A stretch of 10,811 nt of DNA from Chloroflexota bacterium (lineage in GTDB: Bacteria; Chloroflexota; Dehalococcoidia; Lucifugimonadales; Lucifugimonadaceae). Of the stretch, positions 5,971-10,811 are shown one piece after another; position 1 is the first letter of the stretch; the number at the start of each line of letters is the position of its first letter. The position numbers and the translations under genes are program-made. The notes beneath the pieces are model-generated. The model was not told the origin of the DNA. It saw only the letters and a program-made list of their open reading frames with translations, and did not search any database. The stretch spans positions 1 to 10,811 of the forward strand of contig JACQUF010000158.1 of NCBI GenBank assembly GCA_016210435.1, written 5' to 3'.

Positions 5971-6618
5971 CTAATCGACCAGCATCACGGTCTGAAGGCT
6001 GGGGGGAACGGTTTTTTCGAGCTTGAACGTGGCGCCCTTCGCCGGCCTGACTTCCAGTGAAAACTTGTCTGACGCGGCAAGCCGCGTGGCCAGGAAATCG
6101 TTGGTCGCCGTACCGAGGGCGTAGGTGCCGTCGCTTTGCTTCTGGTGGAACCAGACAGTGACTTCTGCGGTCTCGTTCTGTTCGAGGATGAAATCGCCAT
6201 CGTCGTCACCGGGGAACGCCACCGTCCACTCTGACGCGGTAACGTGCTTCGTTTTGGTGGTGTACGAGACGACGGTCGGCGACGAGCTGCCGCTCACGTC
6301 CGGGTCTGTGCCGGTGTCGTTGTAGGTGTAGGGCGGCGCCAGGTCGACAGGTTCCCCATCGGTCGCCATGGAGACGGTGAAGATCGCCTGCACTACGGCA
6401 GTCGTGCCTGCGACGCTTCCGCTCTTCAGGACGACGCTGCCCGTTGGGTGGAGCGTGCCGCGGGCCTCTTCGAGCCCGGCGTGGGCGGTCTCCTTGCTCT
6501 TCTCGGAGGTGAATACGCCAACCGAAAGTATCGTGAAGGCGAAGACCGAGGCTACGATGACGAACGCGATCAGAATGATCGCGGTTTCAAGCCCGGTAAT
6601 TCCCCTTTGCTGGTGCAT
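5971..6618 (-). CDS. Archaellin-like (archaeal-type flagellin) class III pre-pilin
   Basis: The 215-residue product matches the archaellin family, the filament subunit of the archaellum. The N-terminus is a short class III signal peptide MHQQRG, followed by ITGLETAIILIAFVIVASVF; cleavage by a FlaK/PibD-type peptidase is expected after G6, giving a 209-residue mature subunit. Residues ~10-36 are the hydrophobic filament-core helix, continued by the amphipathic SEKSKETAHAGLEEARGTL. The rest is a beta-rich outer domain with sequons N100-D-T and N148-E-T, an acidic DDDGDFILEQNE segment (138-149) like the cation-binding loop of archaeal archaellins, and a closing PPSLQTVMLVD typical of the family. 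ATG 6618 is preceded by GAGGA about 13 nt away and by AGG directly adjacent, so initiation looks weak. No other archaellum gene is in the window. Archaella in Chloroflexota have been reported, so this is likely genuine; a pseudopilus role is the alternative. Confidence 0.87.
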   Translation of the reverse strand: MHQQRGITGLETAIILIAFVIVASVFAFTILSVGVFTSEKSKETAHAGLEEARGTLHPTGSVVLKSGSVAGTTAVVQAIFTVSMATDGEPVDLAPPYTYNDTGTDPDVSGSSSPTVVSYTTKTKHVTASEWTVAFPGDDDGDFILEQNETAEVTVWFHQKQSDGTYALGTATNDFLATRLAASDKFSLEVRPAKGATFKLEKTVPPSLQTVMLVD

Positions 6619-6650
6619 CCTGCGCTCGTTTCCTCGTTCAAATCCCGGCG

Positions 6651-6664
6651 GCCTGCTGGCAGGC
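6651..6664. repeat. Small perfect inverted repeat upstream of the archaellin gene
   Basis: GCCTG (6651-6655) and CAGGC (6660-6664) pair around a 4-nt loop, about 33 nt upstream of the archaellin ATG. Its location could place it in the leader or promoter of that gene. The 203-bp divergent gap (6619-6821) shows no clear promoter for either side; a TTGAAA at 6725 has no well-spaced -10. A second small hairpin lies at 6801-6814 (GCGTG/CACGC), just before mutL. Confidence 0.3.
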
Positions 6665-6821
6665 GGACCGCAATGCGCTGTGCCATGAGGCAGGGGACGC
6701 GGACCGGGAATGCCGAATATCCTCTTGAAAGGCGATTTTCAGGTACCTCCCATCAGTCAGGACAGGGCGAAAGCTCGGACGTTGATTACGCGCTTTGCAT
6801 GCGTGTCTGCACGCAACACCT

Positions 6822-8600
6822 ATGCCAATTAGAGTTCTACCGCCGGAGTTAGCCGCGCGCATTGCCGCCGGGGAGGTCATCGAACGCCCCGCTTCGGTGG
6901 TGAAGGAGCTCGTGGAAAACGCGCTCGACGCGGGAGCGACGAGGGTCAATGTTGAGGTCGTCGAGGGCGGAAGATCACTGATCCGCGTCGTCGACAACGG
7001 ACACGGCATTGCCGCGGAGGAGATCGCGACCGCTTTTGAACGATTCGCCACTAGCAAGATCGATGAGACCTCGGACCTCATGGGGATCGAGACCCTGGGG
7101 TTCCGCGGCGAGGCGCTGCCGAGCGTCGCTTCCGTGGCGCGCGTCGGTCTCACGACGCTGGCGGACGGGCGGGAACGCGGGGCACGCGCGGAGGTGGAAT
7201 TCGGCGGGACGGTCCGCGTCGAAGCGGCGGGCGTGCCGGCGGGAACCGCGATCACGGTGCGTGACCTGTTCAGGAATACACCAGCGCGCCTCAAGTTCCT
7301 CGGCTCGTCCGCGACCGAGCTCGCAAGGTCGCATCACGTCGTTGCGACGTACGCGCTCACACGACCGGAGGTGGCATTCACCCTCGTAGCGGACGGGGAT
7401 ACCAGGTTCTCAAGCCCTGGCCGCGGGGACCTCATGGAGGCGGCCGCGGCGGTCTACGGGTGGGATGTGGCCCGGAATCTCCTGCGGGTCGAACCGCCGG
7501 CCGTCCGTCCAGGAAACTCAGCATTTTTGGTGGAAGGCCTCATTAGCGCCCCCGCGCTGACTCGCGGCAACCGCGGCTACATCACGATCGCCGTGAACCG
7601 CAGGTGGGTGGAGAGCCGGCGGCTCACCTACGCAATCGAACAGGCATATCAGGGATTTCTCGAGGCGCGGAGATTCCCCGTTGCTGTGCTTCGCGTGACC
7701 GTCCCGCCGGGAGACCTGGACGTGAACGTCCACCCGGCGAAGACCGAGGTCAGATTCCTGCGGGAGCAGGTCGTATTCGCAGAGGTGCAGAAGGCGGTGA
7801 GGGCTGCGCTCGTGGGCGGTGCACCTGTGCCGCTCATTCGGGCGCTCTCGGCCGCAGGGACGATGGGGCGCGGCGGCAGCGTCGCGGCATGGCCAGAGAA
7901 CCCGCTGTGGCCGACGCGTGTTGATGCGGGCATGCTGGCAGAGGATCCGGGCCAGACCGGTCCTGTGGCACCGGGGTCTTCTACCGGTGACCAGCTCCAG
8001 GCGGGCGGTCCCCCGACTCCCCGCAGGTCGCTGCCGGTGTTGCGCGTGCTGGGGCAATCGCATGACACGTACCTGATCGCGGAGGGCCCGGATGGCATCT
8101 ACCTGATCGATCAGCATGCCGCGCATGAACGTGTCGTTTTCGAAGAAATTCGTTCCAGGCTTGGGCAGCCCGCAGAAGGCGCACAGCAATTGCTATCGCC
8201 GGAAGTGGTCCAGCTGCTGCCGCAGCACGAGCAGCTCTTGCGGGCCCAGGCCGCGTTGCTGCACGAGGTCGGGTTCGAGGTGGAGCCATTCGGCCCGCGT
8301 GCGGCGCTGGTTCGCGCGGTGCCGCGGGTGCTACCGGGTGGAACCGGGGCGGAGTCGCTTGTCCGGCTCCTGGAATCCCTCGCCGACGGAGGCGGCACCG
8401 CGGTGTGGCGCGAACGCGTGCTTGCCACGCTGGCCTGCCACGCCGCAGTCAGGGCAGGCCGCAGGATGACACTCGACGAAAGCTATGAGCTGGTCCGCAA
8501 GCTCGAACGAGTCGATCAGCCCCATACCTGCCCGCACGGCAGGCCGACGATGGTCTACTTGAGTGTTGCCGCGCTCGAGAAGGACTTCCGGCGGCGCTAA
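6822..8600 (+). CDS. mutL: DNA mismatch repair protein MutL with endonuclease motif
   Basis: MutL couples mismatch recognition by MutS to strand removal. The 592-residue product starts with the canonical MPIRVLPPELAARIAAGEVI, so ATG 6822 is chosen over an in-frame TTG at 6795; there is no clear Shine-Dalgarno sequence. The GHKL ATPase domain shows ENALDAGA (32-39), DNGHGI (58-63), TSKI (77-80) and GFRGEAL (93-99). The transducer domain follows, with DLDVNVHPAKTEVRF (298-312). A Pro/Gly-rich linker spans ~335-405. The C-terminal dimerisation domain carries DQHAAHERVVFE (430-441), fitting the DQHA(X)2E(X)4E metal-binding endonuclease motif, plus ACHAAVRAG (538-546) and CPHGRP (570-575). This is therefore the nicking type of MutL used by bacteria without MutH, unlike the E. 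coli type. mutS is not adjacent. The gene is intact and of normal length. Confidence 0.97.
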   Translation: MPIRVLPPELAARIAAGEVIERPASVVKELVENALDAGATRVNVEVVEGGRSLIRVVDNGHGIAAEEIATAFERFATSKIDETSDLMGIETLGFRGEALPSVASVARVGLTTLADGRERGARAEVEFGGTVRVEAAGVPAGTAITVRDLFRNTPARLKFLGSSATELARSHHVVATYALTRPEVAFTLVADGDTRFSSPGRGDLMEAAAAVYGWDVARNLLRVEPPAVRPGNSAFLVEGLISAPALTRGNRGYITIAVNRRWVESRRLTYAIEQAYQGFLEARRFPVAVLRVTVPPGDLDVNVHPAKTEVRFLREQVVFAEVQKAVRAALVGGAPVPLIRALSAAGTMGRGGSVAAWPENPLWPTRVDAGMLAEDPGQTGPVAPGSSTGDQLQAGGPPTPRRSLPVLRVLGQSHDTYLIAEGPDGIYLIDQHAAHERVVFEEIRSRLGQPAEGAQQLLSPEVVQLLPQHEQLLRAQAALLHEVGFEVEPFGPRAALVRAVPRVLPGGTGAESLVRLLESLADGGGTAVWRERVLATLACHAAVRAGRRMTLDESYELVRKLERVDQPHTCPHGRPTMVYLSVAALEKDFRRR

Positions 8601-8654
8601 CGCGGGCCCGCGAGGTCATCGCGCGCCCAGCCAGCCTGAGCGCGGCTGCTCAGG
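8601..8654. terminator. Two inverted repeats between convergent mutL and vapC
   Basis: A perfect 12-bp palindrome CGCGGGCCCGCG (8601-8612) begins directly after the mutL stop. A second element, CCTGAGC (8635-8641) and GCTCAGG (8648-8654), is a perfect 7-bp stem with a 6-nt loop and overlaps the stop codon of the toxin gene (8650-8652). Together they fill the 49-bp gap and may act as a shared transcription end. No T-tract follows on either strand. Confidence 0.4.
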
Positions 8655-9090
8655 GGCGCGTGGCTTCCTGGTACCGCGCTTCGTCTACCACCAGGCGCCA
8701 GAAGCCGTGGGCAGGCGCCGTCGCGCGAAAATGCGGGAAATCAAAGGTCAGGATCGGTAGCCCATGACGCTCCGCGTAAGCCATCACCGAAGCGTCGGTG
8801 AAACCCAGATCGAAGTCGGCGTAATCAGCATCGATTTGAACGGCCCGTCGGAACACTCCGGGGGAAAGAAACGCGATCCCGTGCTCGCCCGCGGCGAGCG
8901 ATTCCAGGAACGACCGCGCCGCGGTTCGGCTGACCCGAGCGCGCAGCAGGTAATCGACCTCGGCGATTACTGACTCCAGAACGATGATGTTTGGACCGAG
9001 CTCGTTGACGAGAGTGGCGGCAAGTTCGTGCGCGTCGTCGTTCTTATTCGCCGCGGCAACGAGCGGCCCGGTATCAGCTACGACTCTCAC
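8650..9090 (-). CDS. vapC: PIN-domain toxin, VapC-like
   Basis: The 146-residue product is a PIN-domain ribonuclease, the toxin half of a type II toxin-antitoxin pair; VapC toxins cleave specific RNAs, often tRNA or rRNA, with Mg2+/Mn2+. Acidic active-site residues are present: D6 in VVADTGPL, E44 in IAEVDYLL, D92 and D99 in the ADFDLGFTDASV segment, and D117 in LTFDF. The layout and length are typical for the family, and nothing suggests inactivation. The start is GTG at 9090, which overlaps the antitoxin stop as GTGA, so translation is coupled. The gene ends inside a hairpin facing mutL. RNA target cannot be inferred. Confidence 0.88.
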   Translation of the reverse strand: MRVVADTGPLVAAANKNDDAHELAATLVNELGPNIIVLESVIAEVDYLLRARVSRTAARSFLESLAAGEHGIAFLSPGVFRRAVQIDADYADFDLGFTDASVMAYAERHGLPILTFDFPHFRATAPAHGFWRLVVDEARYQEATRP

Positions 9091-9311
9091 TTCATGATGA
9101 CGAGGTCGCGCAGGTATTTCTCGGCCATGAGGCCGAGATCGCGAGGCCCCGTACCCGAGGCGACGTAGCGAAGGGGCTTCTTCTTACCACGGGCTGCAAT
9201 CCCGGCCAGGATCAGCCGCGCCGCAGCGGCGGAGAAGGACTCTCCTTCTTGAATATTGTCCCTGATCGCCTGCTCGACGCTATCTGGCAGGCTCACAGTC
9301 CTGCGAATCAT
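9087..9311 (-). CDS. vapB: Ribbon-helix-helix antitoxin, VapB-like
   Basis: The 74-residue product is the likely antitoxin for the PIN toxin directly downstream. Residues 1-33 (MIRRTVSLPDSVEQAIRDNI and the helix GESFSAAAARLILAG) fit a ribbon-helix-helix DNA-binding fold: a basic beta strand followed by two helices. The C-terminal half ends in GPRDLGLMAEKYLRDL, the kind of segment that wraps the PIN active site in VapBC complexes. A longer frame opens at 9359, but the ATG at 9311 is chosen because GGGAGGG lies 3 nt upstream and the extra 16 residues are not family-like; the extended frame would also start upstream of the promoter. The stop codon overlaps the toxin start by 4 bases. RHH antitoxins normally repress their own operon. 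Confidence 0.82.
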   Translation of the reverse strand: MIRRTVSLPDSVEQAIRDNIQEGESFSAAAARLILAGIAARGKKKPLRYVASGTGPRDLGLMAEKYLRDLVIMK

Positions 9312-9323
9312 CGGCCCTCCCGA

Positions 9324-9345
9324 TATGAACGCTACTATCATACCA
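9324..9345 (-). promoter_or_regulatory. Extended -10 promoter and possible operator of vapBC
   Basis: On the minus strand TGGTATGAT (9345-9337) matches the extended -10 form TGnTATAAT with one mismatch; no good -35 is seen, as expected for extended -10 promoters. Transcription would start near 9330, about 19 nt before the antitoxin ATG. An inverted repeat TATGA (9324-9328) / TCATA (9338-9342) overlaps the -10 and could be the antitoxin's own binding site, though its arms are only 5 bp. Confidence 0.5.
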
Positions 9346-9408
9346 GGCCATGGCTTCACGAAGGGTATTTCTTTTCGTTGAACCTCGCCCGAGCGGTGTC
9401 GAATTGAG

Positions 9409-9414
9409 TAGAAT
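9409..9414 (+). promoter_or_regulatory. Candidate -10 box (TAGAAT) of the tetR-ubiA operon
   Basis: TAGAAT differs from TATAAT at one position. Transcription would begin near 9421, immediately before or within the palindromic operator at 9425-9442, which is where a repressor would block it. A matching -35 at standard distance is not evident; a TTGAAC at 9378 is too far upstream. Confidence 0.35.
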
Positions 9415-9424
9415 AGGCAGTAGC

Positions 9425-9442
9425 GACCGACTGGTCAGTCGG
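9425..9442. promoter_or_regulatory. Overlapping palindromes, likely TetR-family operator
   Basis: The block contains two overlapping palindromes. GACC (9425-9428) pairs with GGTC (9433-9436), and CCGACT (9427-9432) is an exact inverted copy of AGTCGG (9437-9442). Their centres are 4 bp apart. Such GACY/RGTC-rich palindromes are common TetR-family operators, and overlapping centres fit binding of two dimers. It sits between a candidate -10 and the GTG start of the divergent-facing tetR gene, so autorepression is the simplest reading. Confidence 0.65.
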
Positions 9443-9478
9443 CTGGCATTATTCCGGGCCGTATCTTCGAGCAACCGT

Positions 9479-10105
9479 GTGACCGCACCCAAAGAGATCA
9501 CCCGCGACCGGATCCTCGAAGCCGCAGAGGCGGTCTTTGCCGAAAAGGGCTACCACGAGGCGCTCGTGGACGAGGTCGCCGACGCCACGTCGCTCTCGAA
9601 GGGCGGCATCTATTTCCATTTTCCGAGCAAGGAACACCTCTTTTTCGCGGTGCTCGACCGCCTCGCCGACCGCCTGATCGCAAAGGTAGAGCGCGAGTCC
9701 GCGAACAGGCCCGCCGCGCTCGAGAAGGCCGACGCCGCGCTGGTCGCCGTATTTTCCGCGCTTTCGAAACGGCGACGCCTGGCGAAGCTGCTCATGGTTT
9801 CCGGCTACAGCATGGGCAACGCGTTTGAGCGCAAGCGCGCCGACCTGTTCGGCCGTTTCGCCGGAGTCATCAAGTCGCACCTCGATGAAGCCGTGGAACG
9901 CGGGGAAATCGGGCCGGTGGATACCGCGGTCGCGGCGCACATCTGGCTGGGCGCGATCAACGAGTTGCTGATTCGCTGGCTGTACACGGGAGCGCCTGCG
10001 CCGTCCGCCGCGCTGCCACTCCTGAGAACGGTATTGATCGACGGGCTCAAATCAGCCGGCATGGCTCGCACGAGGGAGGAGCGAGGCAATGGCCGGGGCC
10101 GTTGA
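9479..10105 (+). CDS. TetR-family transcriptional regulator
   Basis: From GTG 9479 the product is 208 residues, normal for the family. The N-terminal DNA-binding domain reads ITRDRILEAAEAVFAEKGYHEALVDEVADATSLSKGGIYFHFPSKEHLFFAVLD, shown here in parts: helix 1 at ~7-23, the helix-turn-helix at ~28-47 with recognition segment SLSKGGIYFHF, and the FPSKE..F signature after it. The C-terminal ligand-binding domain is helical and ends in HIWLGAINELLIRWLYTG, typical of regulators that sense hydrophobic small molecules such as acyl compounds; the ligand is unknown. The longer frame from ATG 9350 is rejected because the extra 43 residues are not family-like and contain both the candidate promoter and the palindromic operator. 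The stop lies 17 bp inside ubiA, so the two are probably co-transcribed and co-regulated. Confidence 0.9.
   Translation: MTAPKEITRDRILEAAEAVFAEKGYHEALVDEVADATSLSKGGIYFHFPSKEHLFFAVLDRLADRLIAKVERESANRPAALEKADAALVAVFSALSKRRRLAKLLMVSGYSMGNAFERKRADLFGRFAGVIKSHLDEAVERGEIGPVDTAVAAHIWLGAINELLIRWLYTGAPAPSAALPLLRTVLIDGLKSAGMARTREERGNGRGR
10074..10080 (+). promoter_or_regulatory. Ribosome binding site of ubiA inside tetR
   Basis: GGGAGGA ends 8 nt before the ATG at 10089 and lies within the last codons of the tetR gene. It fixes the ubiA start and supports translation of both genes from one transcript. Confidence 0.6.
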
Positions 10106-10805
10106 GGCGCGCGCCCGAAATGCGAGCGTACGGGCCCGGATCGCCATCTACCTGGAGGCGATCAAGTTCGAGCACTCAATTTTTGCCCTGCCGTTCGCGG
10201 TCCTTGCCGCGTTCCTTGTGGCGGGCGGCGTGCCAGCCTGGCGGCCCTTCCTCTGGATTGTCGTCGCGATGGTCAGCGCCCGGACATTGGCGATGGCGGC
10301 TAATCGCCTGATCGATGCTGAGATCGATGCTCGCAACCCCCGGACAGCAAAACGTGCCTTGCCGGCGGGACTGCTCGGGAAACGTGACATGGCGCTGTAC
10401 ATGGGCATCGCAGCAGCGCCATTCGGCCTGGCGGTGTCCCAGCTCGACGGGCTTGCCTGGTATCTGTCCCCGGTCGTAGTCGCGGTGCTGGTCGGATATC
10501 CGTACCTCAAGCGATTCACGTGGCTCTCGCATCTGGGCCTCGGCATCGTGTATCTGATCGTCCCGCCGGCCACGTCGATTGCGATCACCGGGGAGATCCC
10601 CGCGTGGTCGGTCCTCATGGGGCTCGCGGGAATGTTCTGGGTCGCAGGATTCGATCTCATCTACGCGACCGCCGATGTGAAGGTAGACCGCGAGCAGGGC
10701 CTCCATTCAATTCCCGCCCGGTTCGGAATTGCGGCTGCGTTGCGGCTCTCACGGGCTTTTCATTTCGCCACCGCCGTTCTTCTTGCCGCGGCAACGCCCA
10801 CGTAG
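10089..10805 (+). CDS. ubiA: UbiA-family polyprenyltransferase, 3' end missing or rearranged
   Basis: This membrane enzyme attaches a polyprenyl chain to an aromatic acceptor in quinone synthesis (4-hydroxybenzoate in the ubiquinone route, or the futalosine-route acceptor for the MqnP relatives). Both Mg2+-diphosphate motifs are present: N72-R-L-I-D76-A-E-I-D80 followed by ARNPRTAKRALPAG, and D189-L-I-Y192-x3-D196-x3-D200 followed by REQGLHSIPARFG. About seven helices are visible, starting at FEHSIFALPFAVLAAFL. The frame stops at TAG 10803 after 238 residues, while family members are usually 280-300 with two more helices. The last nine codons before the edge, read in reverse, encode a family-like LYYVGVAAA, so the terminus is probably an inverted join and not the natural end. 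The start ATG has a good ribosome binding site and overlaps tetR. Product identity is certain at family level; the acceptor is not. Confidence 0.88.
   Translation: MAGAVEARARNASVRARIAIYLEAIKFEHSIFALPFAVLAAFLVAGGVPAWRPFLWIVVAMVSARTLAMAANRLIDAEIDARNPRTAKRALPAGLLGKRDMALYMGIAAAPFGLAVSQLDGLAWYLSPVVVAVLVGYPYLKRFTWLSHLGLGIVYLIVPPATSIAITGEIPAWSVLMGLAGMFWVAGFDLIYATADVKVDREQGLHSIPARFGIAAALRLSRAFHFATAVLLAAATPT
10783..10794. repeat. 12-bp perfect palindrome at an apparent inversion point
   Basis: TTGCCGCGGCAA equals its own reverse complement. Upstream of it the plus strand encodes UbiA helix 7; downstream of it the minus strand encodes the next expected UbiA segment. Short palindromes of this kind are favoured points for inverted template switching. 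Confidence 0.6.
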
Positions 10806-10811
10806 TAGAGG

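Noticed and set aside
6795..6821. In-frame TTG start for mutL nine codons upstream
   Set aside because: MutL proteins begin at the M-P-I-R-V-L equivalent, which is ATG 6822; the added residues are not family-like and no ribosome binding site favours the TTG.
6638..7294. Minus-strand frame of 218 codons opposite the mutL 5' end
   Set aside because: Ser/Arg/Ala-rich shadow of the conserved MutL ATPase domain.
9312..9359. Upstream start at 9359 for the antitoxin
   Set aside because: The ATG at 9311 has GGGAGGG just upstream, and the extended -10 lies inside the longer version.
9350..9478. ATG start at 9350 for the TetR gene
   Set aside because: It would place the candidate promoter and the palindromic operator inside the coding region and add 43 residues unlike any TetR N-terminus.
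1..10811. CRISPR array, tRNA, rRNA, insertion sequence or attachment site
   Set aside because: No regularly spaced repeats, cloverleaf-like segments, transposase or integrase frames were seen on either strand.

Overview
This is a GC-rich bacterial window with short intergenic gaps and no rRNA, tRNA, CRISPR array or mobile element that I can see. The best guess at origin is an uncultured Chloroflexota lineage (Dehalococcoidia/SAR202-like). This rests on remembered family resemblance only: a bacterial archaellin of the kind reported in Chloroflexota, a UbiA prenyltransferase resembling the Dehalococcoides type, and a MutL that keeps its endonuclease motif. No search was possible.

Left part (1-4357): the 3' end of a staphylococcal-nuclease-like gene, a possible 31-codon one-helix membrane peptide on the minus strand, then a ribokinase (+) whose 3' end overlaps by 70 bp the end of a convergent class 2 dihydroorotate dehydrogenase (pyrD, -). 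Divergent from pyrD is a 250-residue protein of unknown function. A foldback repeat lies between it and a convergent PLP-dependent threonine/serine dehydratase-like gene that starts at TTG behind a strong ribosome binding site.

Middle (4358-8600): an MFS exporter-like transporter (+), a lone archaellin-like class III pre-pilin (-), and mutL (+). The archaellin has a clear cleavage site and filament-forming helix, but no archaellum motor, platform or peptidase gene is nearby.

Right part (8601-10811): a VapBC-type toxin-antitoxin pair (-) with a GTGA stop/start overlap and an extended -10 promoter. Divergent from it is a TetR regulator with overlapping palindromes in front of its likely GTG start, translationally coupled to a ubiA-type prenyltransferase. 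The prenyltransferase frame stops early, at the window edge. Just before that the sequence passes through a 12-bp palindrome, and the last bases, read on the opposite strand, spell the UbiA helix expected downstream. This suggests an inverted (chimeric) join rather than a natural terminus.

Most genes look like independent housekeeping or accessory units. The only supported functional units are vapBC and tetR-ubiA. Three of the four convergent gene boundaries carry perfect inverted repeats without a T-tract. The most interesting items are the isolated bacterial archaellin and the inverted sequence at the 3' edge.
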